Shown piece after piece: positions 1-10,800 of a stretch of DNA of 64,000 nt (positions within the stretch are counted from its first letter, which is position 1; each line of letters begins with the position of its first letter). The notes beneath the pieces were generated by a model that ran no database searches, was not told where the DNA came from, and saw nothing but the letters and a program-made list of their open reading frames with translations. The position numbers were made by a program, and so were the translations under genes. Source of the stretch: Butyricimonas paravirosa (GTDB taxonomy: Bacteria; Bacteroidota; Bacteroidia; Bacteroidales; Marinifilaceae); contig NZ_CP043839.1 in assembly GCF_032878955.1 (NCBI RefSeq), positions 2,170,001 to 2,234,000 on the forward strand. Reading direction: 5' to 3'.

Positions 1-185
1 TCGCTCTTCTCCGGAAAAGAATTCCGTAAATTCATATCGACAATCTTCCGACGATACCGAACACCATAAAACAAAATAACGAACAACACATCCGTCACCA
101 AATACATCACGGGCAGAGGTAAAAAACTAGCCACCCACAACATTCCATATCCCAAATACGAACATACATTTACAAATAATTTCAT
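1..185 (-). CDS. Lysophospholipid/lipid A acyltransferase family protein, N-terminal part
   Basis: The minus-strand reading frame starts with ATG at 183-185 and runs off the left edge without a stop, giving about 61 residues. It opens with a hydrophobic stretch (residues 2-42) followed by YRRKIVDMNLRNSFPEKS. A membrane anchor followed by a basic VRYRRKxVxxNLxxSFPEKS motif is typical of the start of LpxL/HtrB-type acyltransferases, which add secondary acyl chains to lipid A at the inner membrane. The HxxxxD catalytic motif lies outside the window, so the call rests on the N-terminus only. A TATCTTTG promoter element lies upstream (241-248). Confidence 0.6.
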   Translation of the reverse strand, partial: MKLFVNVCSYLGYGMLWVASFLPLPVMYLVTDVLFVILFYGVRYRRKIVDMNLRNSFPEKS

Positions 186-187
186 CT

Positions 188-297
188 AAAAAGTATAAAT
201 TTCACACGCATTTTAGACTTGATTCCTACGCCAAGTCAATCAAAGATAATACAATTATCAGCCATTCGACGAAAATGATCCAACATTTATACTTTTT
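188..297 (-). promoter_or_regulatory. Promoter framed by a 13-bp inverted repeat
   Basis: On the minus strand TATCTTTG (241-248) matches the Bacteroidota -7 consensus TAnnTTTG and would start transcription about 50 bases before the acyltransferase ATG at 185. The perfect 13-bp repeats AAAAAGTATAAAT (188-200) and ATTTATACTTTTT (285-297) flank it. They could be a dyad regulator site, a leader structure or the ends of a small invertible segment. I see no convincing -33 element. Confidence 0.4.
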
Positions 298-788
298 CTA
301 CACAAATTGCATTCTAAAGCCCCCGTTCATTCTTTAAGCTCTACATCAAAAAACAATATCAAGATCGATTCCCTTGTTACTCGTTCAAGTCAAGGAACAG
401 CAAATGTGAGTCATACCACCCGATAATAAACAAAGAAATATTCCATCCCACTGTTTTCTTCCGGCAAACCATCACCGCTTTTCTAAACTGCGCCCCCAAT
501 ATATCAAAAAATAGACTTCTAGGACATCCCCTTTTTAATCCCAATTAATACCTAAATCCTTTATTACAAGTTGATCACTACCTGATGAATACCGTCATGA
601 ACCTTATAGATACCTTATAGAAACCTTATATGAACCTTATATATAATAAGGTTCATAAAGTATTTTTATAATCTAAGAAGAATATATCTTACGTATTTCA
701 TCCAGTAGTCATCACCTATTTATCACGAAATAACTATTGTACTCGTCAGTACCTGTTTTCGATCTCTTCGCATTTTTCCACGGAACCA
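298..788. other. Intergenic region with a tandem/hairpin repeat at 591-660
   Basis: No gene is apparent. Positions 600-660 hold four copies of a 10-12-base unit containing ACCTTATA. The last copy forms a hairpin, GAACCTTAT (632-640) with ATAAGGTTC (646-654), around a five-base loop. The same AAGGTTCATAA-type unit recurs at 61483-61624. The rest looks like AT-rich spacer. Confidence 0.5.
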
Positions 789-819
789 TTGCATAAGAGC
801 CTATTAATAGTTAATTTTG
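788..819 (+). promoter_or_regulatory. Promoter of the SNF2 ATPase gene
   Basis: TAATTTTG (812-819) matches TAnnTTTG, and ATTG (788-791) sits 20 bases upstream as a -33 element. Transcription would start near 826, just before the ATG at 843. This argues against the upstream TTG at 789 as the start codon. Confidence 0.55.
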
Positions 820-842
820 TACATAATAAACCTCTTATAATC

Positions 843-3800
843 ATGGAATCACGCGAAATCCTTGAACAAAAATACCAAGCTTTACCACCCGAGATCAAAT
901 ATATCGTGGAATTACTAGCCTATTCCTGTTGTCCTATTTCCAAAAGTACACTGGAACGGCTTGAATTACCTTTCGAAAAATCCAAATCAAAACGCCGAGC
1001 AATCATCCTCTCGTTAAAAGATTATCCCGAGATTATCTGGCCTAGCAAAAATATACTAGACTCCTACTACGTGCTGGAACCTCACCTTTCCCTTCACCTC
1101 TTGCTTCAGCTAGACAAACAGAAGCGAGATTTTAAAAAGGAAATTTGCGATACCAATTTTTGGAACGGGGCGAATTACCTTGGTAAGCGGGTCCGAGACA
1201 CGTTATTAAAATACTATTATACCCAAACGCCCTTCAGCTATCTTTCCGTCGCAAACCAAAATATTCACGCCAAATTCTTGCTGGATGCGGCATTGGACAT
1301 GCCGGAATTTAGCGGAATTGAACATTTTTTCCCGATAACAAAGTTCCTGGAAACCTTCGAAGCAGAAGTCGACATGATGGATGAAACGTTAGAGTTTCCT
1401 CCAAATTTCGAACACACGTATCAACGCACGATTTCATTCATCGGGCATAACCCGCCATATCTAGAAAAACTGGAAAAAACGTTTGCCAGAATCAACGCCC
1501 TGTTACCCGGTGACTTAAGTCGTATCCCGGGAGAAAACGCGGTAAATGCCGAGGGATATTATTTACAAGGGATGTACCATCTGTATAAAGAAGACTACCC
1601 GCTAGCGATCAAACACTTCGAGGCCGGCATGAAACTCGCGAAGACGGATATACCACAGTGGCCTTTCTACAACTACGGGTACGCCATAGCACTCATGCTG
1701 GATAAATCGGAGCAAAGCAACAAACGCATAGCCGTGTTGAGTAAGAAAAAATCCATGCAGGAGGAAGAAGCTTTCCCGGCCGCATTATTATTCATGATAC
1801 ATAAAAACACTCCGGCAGAGGAACTGCACGACACGATTCGGTTACGAGACATCATGTTCTCAACATCTCTCGTCCGGTTGTTAGTACATACGATTCTCCA
1901 GCATCACGATCTAGCACTCTCGTCCTTTGGCACAAACAAACATTTATTTGTCCCAGAATTGCAGAAGAACGGGTGGGATCTGCTCTTACTGGAAACTTCC
2001 GCACCCTATCCCGAATTGCAGGGAACTCGGGTAGAATTAGAAAAAAAGTTGGGCATCACCCCTTTAATCAGCAGGATCAAAGTCATTCCGGAATGGGAAA
2101 AAACGCTGGAGTTATTGCTTCCCTCGAAAAGGGAAAAAACGGTCGGCACGAAAAGCACTTCGCGAATCGTCTATCTTATCGATCCCAAATATCACCACGT
2201 ACAACCGACGTTACAACAATCCAAAGATGGAATCACATGGAGCGCGGGAAGGAATATCGCTTTAAAACGATATAGTGATAGGAGTCTCCAAGACATGAGC
2301 GAAGTGGATGAAAAAATCGCCCGACTCGTGAAACAAAGCTACTCTTACAATGGCCCCAACTACTATTTAAATGACATGGAAGCCATCGCCTGCCTCACGG
2401 GTTACCCGCTGGTGTTCCTCGCTTCCAACCCTCGTATCCCCGTGGAGATCGTGGAAGAAAAGCCGGAACTCGTCATTCGCCAGCAAGCCGACGGGTTCAC
2501 GATCACGAGCAACGCGGGAGCCCCCGACTCGACCATACTGATCACGTGGGAAACCCAGACACGGGCGAAAGTAATTCACATGACAACGGAACAATACACG
2601 ATCATCAGCACGCTCCAACGCGTGAAAACTTTCCCGCCAGAGGCTAAAGAACGTCTTTTGGAATTAATCAAGCATCTGAACGGAAATATTGTCGTACATT
2701 CCGATCTGATCGGTGATCAAGAACAACTCCCGACAATCAAGGGAGACAGTCGTATCGTCGTGCAACTCCTCCCGATTGGCGATTCCCTGCGGGCTGAACT
2801 TTTCTGTAAACCTTTCGGGGAAGTTCCTCCATATTGTAAGCCGGGGAAAGGGGCTAAAAGTGTCACGGGGATCGTGAACGAGGAAAAAAGCCTCGCCACC
2901 CGGGACCTTGATGAAGAAAAGAGATTCAAGGATGCCGTTTTAGCGGACGTGGAAAGATTATCGGATGACTACGACGGGGACGCTTACGTGCTCCACTCAC
3001 CGGAAAGTTGTCTGAACCTACTGGAAACGCTAAAACACCGCGACGAGATAGCTTCCATCGAATGGCCGGAAGGCGTTCGCTACCGGATAAAGCATTACAT
3101 CACGGGGGATAATTTACATCTCTCGCTCACCGGACGCAACCAATGGTTTGATCTTGAGGGAGAACTGCGTGTCGGGGAAGAGACAATCATGACGATCAGC
3201 GAGTTGCTGCAAGCCTGTCGCCATAGCAAGGGACGTTTCATTCCCATCGGGGACAAGGAGTATCTCTCGCTCACGCAAACCCTGAAGAGACGTTTGGAAG
3301 AACTGGAATCCATGTCTGTCGAGGAAAACAACCGTTTCCGGATACAACAATTCGCCTCTCCTGTTTTTGACAACTGGGAAGAAGAAGGAATTCAATTAAC
3401 CACGGATAAACGGTTCAAGGATTTACAGAAAAAGATCGAGAAGGCCTCCCGCTTAAAACCAGAAATTCCCGTTACGCTGAAGGCCGACCTGCGGGAATAC
3501 CAGAAAGACGGGTTCGAATGGATGGCCCGCCTCGAAGCCTGGGGAGCCGGAGGATGCCTCGCGGACGATATGGGACTGGGGAAAACGGTTCAAGCCATCA
3601 CCATGTTGCTACACGTTGCCCGTAAAGGCCCTTCACTCGTCATCTGCCCCGCCTCCGTGTTACCCAACTGGGAACATGAATTACGACGATTTGCCCCCAC
3701 GTTGAATGTCTACCGACTAAACTCGGCCACCGAAAGACAACAAACCATTACCGCCATGCAACCGGGCGACGTGTTGCTGGCTACATACGGAATGCTTGTC

Positions 3801-4853
3801 TCGGAAGAAAAGGGGTTGACAGGGAGACCGTGGCAAATGATCGTCTTGGATGAAGCCCACGCGATCAAGAACCGAACAACCAAAATGTCAAAGGCGGCCA
3901 TGAAGCTACAAGCTGATTTCCGTTTGATTCTTACCGGAACGCCCATTCAGAACCATCTCGGGGAGCTATGGAACCTATTTCAATTTATCAACCCGGGACT
4001 ACTCGGCAGTCTCGAACATTTCACGGAACGCTACGTGCAGCCCATCACTCAACTAAAAGATAAATCCTGCCAGAATCAACTGAAACGTTTGTTGTCCCCC
4101 TTCCTATTACGACGTACGAAGAATGCCGTTCTAGACGAATTACCCCCGAAAACGGAGATCATCCGGGACGTGGAACTCAGCGAAGCGGAAATGGCCCAGT
4201 ACGAGTTGTTACGCCGAGAGGCGGAAATGACACTGGCAGACGCTACAAACGGGGACCAACTAAAGATTATTGCGGAAATCACTCGCCTACGGTTAGCCGC
4301 CTGTAACATAAACTTAGTCAACAAAGCCTTCACCACGCAGGCCTCCAAGGTGGAAACCTTTTTAAACATCGTCAACGAACTCAAGGCAAACAATCACCGG
4401 GCACTCGTGTTCAGCCAGTTCACCTCCCACTTGGCACTTATCCGCCAAGCGCTTGACCAAACGGGTATTTCCTATTTATACTTGGATGGTAGTACGCCTA
4501 TCCGTCAGCGGGAGCAACTCGTGGCTCAATTCCAAGAGGGAACATCCCTACTGTTTCTCATCAGCCTCAAAGCGGGAGGATTGGGACTGAATCTCACGGC
4601 AGCCGACTTCGTGATCCACATGGACCCGTGGTGGAACCCCGCCGTCGAAGATCAAGCCTCAGACCGGACTTACCGAATCGGCCAAACCCGCCCGGTAACG
4701 ATCTACCGCCTGATTGCCAAGGGTACCATCGAAGAGAAAATCATCCGTCTGCATCACACGAAAAAAGATCTCGCCGATTCCTTACTCGAAGGTACGGATC
4801 TTTCACACAAGCTGACACGGGAAGAGATTCTGGAGCTGTTGAGGCAGGAGTAG
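843..4853 (+). CDS. SNF2-family DNA-dependent ATPase (DEAD/DEAH box helicase)
   Basis: This is a 1336-residue cytoplasmic Swi2/Snf2-type DNA translocase. The last 460 residues hold the two RecA lobes: a Q-motif-like LREYQKDGFEW, Walker A DDMGLGKT near residue 908, DEAH (VLDEAHAIKN) near 1001, LTGTPIQN, then helicase C with RALVFSQFTSH and a final SDRTYRIGQTRPV. The N-terminal 870 residues are not recognised in detail; a TPR-like YYLQGMYHLYKEDYPLAIKHFEAG segment (split here: YYLQGMYHLY, then KEDYPLAIKHFEAG) lies near residues 238-262. The start at 843 was chosen because the promoter covers the upstream TTG. Bacterial members are linked to transcription recycling or DNA repair; the role here is not shown. 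It stands alone, and the MITE-like repeat begins 21 bases after the stop. Confidence 0.9.
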   Translation: MESREILEQKYQALPPEIKYIVELLAYSCCPISKSTLERLELPFEKSKSKRRAIILSLKDYPEIIWPSKNILDSYYVLEPHLSLHLLLQLDKQKRDFKKEICDTNFWNGANYLGKRVRDTLLKYYYTQTPFSYLSVANQNIHAKFLLDAALDMPEFSGIEHFFPITKFLETFEAEVDMMDETLEFPPNFEHTYQRTISFIGHNPPYLEKLEKTFARINALLPGDLSRIPGENAVNAEGYYLQGMYHLYKEDYPLAIKHFEAGMKLAKTDIPQWPFYNYGYAIALMLDKSEQSNKRIAVLSKKKSMQEEEAFPAALLFMIHKNTPAEELHDTIRLRDIMFSTSLVRLLVHTILQHHDLALSSFGTNKHLFVPELQKNGWDLLLLETSAPYPELQGTRVELEKKLGITPLISRIKVIPEWEKTLELLLPSKREKTVGTKSTSRIVYLIDPKYHHVQPTLQQSKDGITWSAGRNIALKRYSDRSLQDMSEVDEKIARLVKQSYSYNGPNYYLNDMEAIACLTGYPLVFLASNPRIPVEIVEEKPELVIRQQADGFTITSNAGAPDSTILITWETQTRAKVIHMTTEQYTIISTLQRVKTFPPEAKERLLELIKHLNGNIVVHSDLIGDQEQLPTIKGDSRIVVQLLPIGDSLRAELFCKPFGEVPPYCKPGKGAKSVTGIVNEEKSLATRDLDEEKRFKDAVLADVERLSDDYDGDAYVLHSPESCLNLLETLKHRDEIASIEWPEGVRYRIKHYITGDNLHLSLTGRNQWFDLEGELRVGEETIMTISELLQACRHSKGRFIPIGDKEYLSLTQTLKRRLEELESMSVEENNRFRIQQFASPVFDNWEEEGIQLTTDKRFKDLQKKIEKASRLKPEIPVTLKADLREYQKDGFEWMARLEAWGAGGCLADDMGLGKTVQAITMLLHVARKGPSLVICPASVLPNWEHELRRFAPTLNVYRLNSATERQQTITAMQPGDVLLATYGMLVSEEKGLTGRPWQMIVLDEAHAIKNRTTKMSKAAMKLQADFRLILTGTPIQNHLGELWNLFQFINPGLLGSLEHFTERYVQPITQLKDKSCQNQLKRLLSPFLLRRTKNAVLDELPPKTEIIRDVELSEAEMAQYELLRREAEMTLADATNGDQLKIIAEITRLRLAACNINLVNKAFTTQASKVETFLNIVNELKANNHRALVFSQFTSHLALIRQALDQTGISYLYLDGSTPIRQREQLVAQFQEGTSLLFLISLKAGGLGLNLTAADFVIHMDPWWNPAVEDQASDRTYRIGQTRPVTIYRLIAKGTIEEKIIRLHHTKKDLADSLLEGTDLSHKLTREEILELLRQE

Positions 4854-4874
4854 GTCATGACCATAAAATAGAGC

Positions 4875-5136
4875 TGTCCCCCAAAGTCATTTTATTGAAA
4901 AAAACTCCTCCGTCACTTCGTGCCACCTCCTCTATAAACAGAGGAGGAGCTGGTGACTCTTCCCGAAAACAGGGAGTATTTCAGCTCTCCCTCTGTTTAT
5001 AGAGGGAAATCGGCGAGTAAGCGAGAACAGACAGAGAGTTTACTCGTTGTCTGTCGAGCGAGAGCCGATTCGAGACTGCTTGCAGGCTCAATACCCCGAA
5101 GGGGGGAGGAAGTTTGAAAAATGACTTTGGGGGACA
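4875..5136. mobile_element. MITE-like palindromic element
   Basis: A 262-base non-coding element is bounded by perfect 19-bp terminal inverted repeats, TGTCCCCCAAAGTCATTTT (4875-4893) and its complement (5118-5136). Inside, a 16-base palindrome-like block CCTCTATAAACAGAGG (4929-4944) recurs inverted at 4990-5005. No transposase or substantial open frame lies inside, and no clear target-site duplication is visible. Terminal repeats with nested inverted repeats are typical of non-autonomous elements. It could also act as a terminator between the convergent SNF2 and thioredoxin genes. Confidence 0.65.
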
Positions 5137-5163
5137 CTCCTTATTCCCTACTTTATCCCTCTA

Positions 5164-6351
5164 CTATTTTTTGAATATCTTTTCTAATTCTTGATCAAGC
5201 CCGGCCGAGTCTCCAACATATTTCACCACGATCTTTCCCTCCGGATCAATCAAAATTTTAGTCGGAATTGCTGAAATATCATACATCTCGTTGAGTTGTT
5301 TTTGCTGGTCCCGTTTTTCGTAAATATTCATTTGTGGCCAGTCTATTTTATCTTCTTGGGCAGCTTTTTTAATGACCTCATCCTTACGATCCGAAGCAAT
5401 TCCCAGAAGAACAAAATTTTCACCCTTGTATTTTTGATTAATTTGAATCAGATGGGGATGACTTTTCCGACAAGGTACACACCAAGAGGCCCAGAAATCC
5501 AATAACACGTATTTTCCCCTGTAATCTGCCAAATGAATATCTTCGCCCGTGTAAATATTCTTCAACGTGAAATCAGGAGCCGGAGCTCCGGGAGCCAAAG
5601 CCGTTCTAACCCGAATCAATTCCGCGAGTTTCTTTCCGGCTTCAGATTGTTGCACCTCGTTTGAAAACCGATCATATTGTTGTTTCAATTCCCCCGCAGT
5701 CTTACTGGTCAAACCGGAATTCAAGTATAACCACATAGCGTATTCCCGATTCGGGTGAGAAGTAATCCACTCCGTTGTACGTTGAGAAATTCGTGCCCGC
5801 CAAGCATTTTGTTGCTCGAAAACATCCATCTTGGCCACCGAATCATCGGCCAACACGGCATCATTCAACGCATCGTGTAAAACATTTATCTCTTTCAGCT
5901 CTTTCAGATTCAGACGTTGTAATTCCATCATCCCTTGGTTAAATTCATCCTCGCTTACCACCTCCACGAAAGGAAAATCTTTCTGGTCACCTTGAATCTC
6001 AATTTGGGCCCCGGGGCTGACAAAAAAGGTCAAATCAAACTTCCCGGACAAAATCATTCCCCTTTTCCCTTTCCATTTTGCCCGACTTGCTTCCTGCTCT
6101 TTTTGGGATAAACGCATAAACGTCAGTTGTTGTCGTTGATCCGCTTTCCCGGAGTACACGAACTCACCGTTCTCCACTTTCAAGGTATCAAACTTGGAAT
6201 TTCCACCCTGCCTGTCCAAAACGATAATTTTTATATCTTCACTCATCCCGGATAATTTCCCTTTCACCGTGTAACTATCCGTCTGCCCCATCATTTGCTG
6301 TATTCCACAAAACAAGCAAATGAATCCGATCAATACTATTCTTTTCATCAT
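5164..6351 (-). CDS. TlpA-like thioredoxin with N-terminal DUF4369-type domain
   Basis: This 395-residue exported disulfide oxidoreductase begins with a signal peptide (about residues 1-22, ending near MMGQ). A beta-rich DUF4369-type region with SYTVKGKLSGMSEDIKIIVL follows, then a helical linker. A C-terminal thioredoxin/AhpC-TSA domain (about 255-395) begins APDFTLKNIYTGEDIHLADYR, here split as APDFTLKNIYTGED and IHLADYR. The redox centre is WCVPC, and the cis-proline is in SAIPTKILID. It is the last gene of the SusC/SusD operon, 26 bases after susD. Such proteins often follow nutrient-uptake receptors; the substrate is unknown. Confidence 0.88.
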   Translation of the reverse strand: MMKRIVLIGFICLFCGIQQMMGQTDSYTVKGKLSGMSEDIKIIVLDRQGGNSKFDTLKVENGEFVYSGKADQRQQLTFMRLSQKEQEASRAKWKGKRGMILSGKFDLTFFVSPGAQIEIQGDQKDFPFVEVVSEDEFNQGMMELQRLNLKELKEINVLHDALNDAVLADDSVAKMDVFEQQNAWRARISQRTTEWITSHPNREYAMWLYLNSGLTSKTAGELKQQYDRFSNEVQQSEAGKKLAELIRVRTALAPGAPAPDFTLKNIYTGEDIHLADYRGKYVLLDFWASWCVPCRKSHPHLIQINQKYKGENFVLLGIASDRKDEVIKKAAQEDKIDWPQMNIYEKRDQQKQLNEMYDISAIPTKILIDPEGKIVVKYVGDSAGLDQELEKIFKK

Positions 6352-6377
6352 ATTTCAGTTCATGTCACGACTAACTA

Positions 6378-7865
6378 TCAATTATTATCCACCCATCCGC
6401 TGTTAAAGCTCATCACCTTAGGCGGGATCCGGTAAGTCAACCGATCTTCGGTCAACGTGTAGGTTTGTTCACCCACTTTATGGGTATAATTTTTCTTATC
6501 ATCTTGGAAAAGCGGATCATTCCACAAGCGGCGGATGTCGAACCAGCGCATTCCACTCATCATGAATTCACGTGTTCTTTCCTCCAACACGAAACGAATC
6601 AATTTTTCTTTACTATTCACGCTTGCCGGGATAGCGGCCTCTGCTGCCGGCATCCTCTTTTCTCTCAGTGTCAGTAAATCCGCTCTCGCTCCTGTTTCGT
6701 CCCCCGTACGGGCCTTACATTCTGCCAGCATCAAGTACAAATCCGGGAGATCGCCACAAACGGTAAACATATAGCGACATACTCTCTTCGAATAAGGCCA
6801 TTGAGTTACCCCGGTATAATCCTTGTCACTGAAAAACTTCGCCCGATGGTCATTCTTCGAGTACAAAGCCATGTATTCCGGTTTCACGTACACTTGCGGG
6901 GGATACAGGAATAAGGTAATCGGCAGGATGCTTACCTGTTTGTTGTATATCAATTCATTATTATCTTCACTCAAGTTGATCGGATAAGTACACGACATTC
7001 CCCATTTATTGGAAGCTCCCGTGTAACCCCAATTATAAATCTCTTGGTTATAATCAAACAATTCCAAGATAATGGATGAATTTTGAGTTCCCTCGTAGGC
7101 AATTTCCAAAGCCTTCAAAGCTTTACCGTATTCACCCATTGCCATATACACTTTACCTAACATGAAATAACCGGCGGCACGATACACCCGCTGACGATGT
7201 TGAGTCTGTAACGGTAAATCAGGACAAGCTTCTTCCAGTTCTTTGGTAACAAAATCATACACGTCTTTTACCGTTCCCCGGGAGAAAGAGGTCTCCCCTG
7301 AATTAGCCTTTGTCACGACAGGCACACCGGGATCAGTTGCAGCCGTCGCTTCTTGATAAGGTTTACAGAAGAATTGGGTCAGATAAAAATGCATGAATGC
7401 ACGTCCCACCCTGGCCTCGGCCAAAAGCTCCTTTTTCTTTTGGGTTGTTCCGTCCTCGGCATCCATCACACCGTTGGCGATAACATTGTATAAATAAATC
7501 TGCTGATAGGCCGCACTCCACTCGGCACTGTAATCTTCTTCCAAGAATATATCCGGATCATACGTGTATGCCGCCCGGGCCGAACGTCCCATATTAGTGT
7601 ATGAAGCCTCATCCGTGATCAATTCGTCCGTCATGTAAATAAAATATATCTCGGACTGCTGTGCGGTAATAGAACCGTTTTCATTTACTTTTGAAAAGAT
7701 CAGGTTTGACAGGATCGTGTTGTTGAACAACCCGTCATAATGAGCAATCTTTTCCGGAATATCCTTCCCTTTAGGCTTCACATCGAGGAAATCATCACAC
7801 CCGCAAAGCAAAAGCCCCCATATCAGAAAAAATATATTGTATCTCGTTTTCATATCTTTTCGCAT
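6378..7865 (-). CDS. SusD/RagB-family nutrient-binding lipoprotein
   Basis: This 495-residue outer-membrane surface lipoprotein has a signal peptide with lipobox LLLCGC (lipidated Cys near residue 23) and then DDFLDVKPKG, the usual SusD start. The C-terminal region has the family's LxxERxREFxxxGxRWFDIRRL signature (VLEERTREFMMSGMRWFDIR). TPR-like helices lie between. It should cap the SusC channel and hand over substrate. Length is normal for the family. It lies seven bases after susC in the same operon. No glycoside hydrolase accompanies it, so the substrate cannot be named. Confidence 0.93.
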   Translation of the reverse strand: MRKDMKTRYNIFFLIWGLLLCGCDDFLDVKPKGKDIPEKIAHYDGLFNNTILSNLIFSKVNENGSITAQQSEIYFIYMTDELITDEASYTNMGRSARAAYTYDPDIFLEEDYSAEWSAAYQQIYLYNVIANGVMDAEDGTTQKKKELLAEARVGRAFMHFYLTQFFCKPYQEATAATDPGVPVVTKANSGETSFSRGTVKDVYDFVTKELEEACPDLPLQTQHRQRVYRAAGYFMLGKVYMAMGEYGKALKALEIAYEGTQNSSIILELFDYNQEIYNWGYTGASNKWGMSCTYPINLSEDNNELIYNKQVSILPITLFLYPPQVYVKPEYMALYSKNDHRAKFFSDKDYTGVTQWPYSKRVCRYMFTVCGDLPDLYLMLAECKARTGDETGARADLLTLREKRMPAAEAAIPASVNSKEKLIRFVLEERTREFMMSGMRWFDIRRLWNDPLFQDDKKNYTHKVGEQTYTLTEDRLTYRIPPKVMSFNSGWVDNN

Positions 7866-7872
7866 TATATTA

Positions 7873-10800
7873 TTACTTAAAATTAACTGTTAATCCAATC
7901 GACCAAGAGGGTCCGAACTGGGTTGCCCGCACGCCATTTCGTAGATTCATTGCCTCCGGGTCTATACCTTGATGGTTGGCCGCCCAGTAGAATAAATTGG
8001 ATACTTGAAAACGTATCTTGATATTTTCTGCCGACAGACGATCACAGATTCCACTAGGTAAAGCATAGGCCAAGGATAGATTACGCAATTTTATGTACGA
8101 CGCATCCAGCACCTGTTGATCCGAGAAACGATAGAGACTTATATCCCGACGAGTAGTTGAAGTCTTCGTGTTCGCCTCGTAAGAAGGAATATCCGTAATA
8201 TTTTCATCCCCGGGTTGACGCCACCGTTTGTCGAAATCCTTGTGCAAGTTCGAGGTGATACGCCCCGCATAAAATTGATTGACATCATTCCGCATTTTAT
8301 GTCCCAAGTTATAGACAAACATACATGACAATTCTATCCCCTTGTAGCTAAACGTGTTTGTCAAACCTCCATACCAGGGAGCCTGCATGGTTCCCATGTA
8401 GCGCATACATTTCAAATCGGTAAGGTCCTGTGTCAGTTTCACCTTCTCCCCGTTCTCATCGTACACTTGCGGGTCTCCCATATTATCCAAACCTGCCCAG
8501 CGATAAGCAAATAAACTACCGGCGGCATATCCCTCTACATAGTTTTCATAGATAATACTGGAAGGAGATAAGGCATTTGCAACAGATAACTCTTCAATCT
8601 TGTTTTTATTGTAAGTCAATGTAAAATTCGTTGACCAGTTAAACACGCCACTCATATTCTGACTATTCAACGAGAATTCAAATCCCTTATTCGTCATCGT
8701 TCCCAAGTTTGCTAAGGCGTTCACCCAACCCGTAACAGGATTCAATGGCACGTTACCCAACAAATCGGTCGTTTTTTTGAAATAAGCATCCAAGCTTCCG
8801 TTCAAACGTCCTTGTAACACCGAGAAATCCACCCCAGCATTGACGGTCCGGGTCTTTTCCCAAGTCAATTTATCATTGGCAGGAGTCACGACGTTATACC
8901 CTTTACCCGGATAAGTAGCATCCTGCGTCACAATCAATACATCATACGGTCCGCCCAAACCCGGATCCGGAGAGTTTCCACCCAAACCGTAGCTAAAGCG
9001 AAGAACCAAGCGATCCAACCAACCGATGCGCTGCATGAAGTTTTCTTGTCCCAGGGTCCATGCACCACCAACGGACCATACCGGTTTGTATTGAACACTC
9101 GGATCACTCCCGAATAGATTTGACTGGTCCACACGGATACTGGCATTCAGCGTGTACTTGGAATTATAGGTATACGCCCCGTTAGCGTAGAAAGAAACAA
9201 AACGATATTCCGTCTCGCTGTCCGTGAAATGTTTCTTTGTCAATTTGTTCACGGCAGACGTTCCTTGTTTTAAAATCGGATTCTTGATCCCGTTCTTTAT
9301 TAATTCGCCCTCGTCATAAGAATTATACGTCATTGTCTGCGGGTCATATCCCCTAGAGAAGGTGCCATGACTATTGGTCAAGGTTCCTCGAACCTCCATT
9401 CCGGCAAGACCGGTCACGTGAGAGGCGCTCTCTTCAAAGTTCCGATCATACATTAACTGGTTACGTACAGTCCAGTCCGTGTTATACGTCGAGGTATTCG
9501 TGTAATGACCTCCGGTTTCCGGCAAATAGAACGTGGGTACCCCGTTCTCTGTCGTGGCAGCTTGAGCAAATTCCACTAATTCCCGACGCACGGAGAAGGA
9601 TTCTTGATCATTAAATTGTTCGGCTTTACCTTCGCTGCGTTGGTATTGGAAACGACCGCTATAACTCAAGCCCTTCCATAGTTTAATTTCAATTCCGGCA
9701 TTCACCCGGGCATTCAGAAGTGTCGATTTATTGAATCCATCCCGATTATCTTCCAAAGGAATATAATCCAGACTAACTCCACTTAAATTCTCGTAATTCA
9801 AGCGATCTGGCTCGTAAAAATTCAACACAGAATGAGAAAGTGCATTTCCATTCTCGTCCTTGAACATCATATAAGGTAATATGCTATTATCCACCGAATA
9901 CATCGATTTGTTTTTTTTGTCCGTCATGGCCAAATTGACCGTCAAATCAATTTTCAACCAATCGGTGAAATTAAAATCCTGCTTCAGATTTAGCATGTAT
10001 TTATTTGTCCGCACTTTATCGTTGGTCTGATCATTACCGAAACCCAAGGATCCGTAATAACGATGTACCCCGCTTCCCCCCATGAAGGAAAGGCTATGAT
10101 TAGTGAAAAAAGCCGGTTGCATGAACAAATCTTCAATTTGCGAACGATTATTCAGAGAGGCCAGTCTCGCAAGTTCCTCATCCCTTTCGGCTTCGGTATA
10201 CTCCTTATTGACAGCCTTGTACATCGGGAGTTCGTGAGGATACACGATCGGGAGGAATCCGCTAATACCGTTGTTGGTTGTCGTTACCGCATTCCAAGTA
10301 TAAAATTCCGGATCAAATATTTCTGTCGCACTTTTGATTAACGTGCCGCTTGACATATACTGCATATAACCAAAATCAGGCATTCCTTTATAAGTAAAGG
10401 AGCCGTCATAACTGATTTTAATCTTCCGATCGGTATCTTTACCTTTTTTCGTCGTGATCACGACAACACCGTTAGCCGCCCGGGCTCCCCAGATAGATGC
10501 TGCCGTTGCATCTTTCAAAAACGTGATGTTTTCAATGTCATTGCTATTCACCATGTTCTCGAAATTTTCGGAGCTCATGGCCACCCCGTCAACCACGAAC
10601 AACGGGCTCCGGTTGGATGAAATGGAAGTTAATCCCCGGATCAAGTATTTATCCTGTCCGTCGGCATAGTTGATATTCAAACCGGAAGTCAATCCCTCCA
10701 TACTTTCCAACACACTACCGGTCAATCCAACACGCTCTTTAATCTCGCTACCGGAAACAATACCGAAAGAACCGGCATTTCTCTCTTTTGATAGGGTTTG

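Noticed and set aside
4628..5002. 124-codon frame overlapping the end of the SNF2 gene
   Set aside because: It is a shadow of the SNF2 gene continuing into the MITE-like element.
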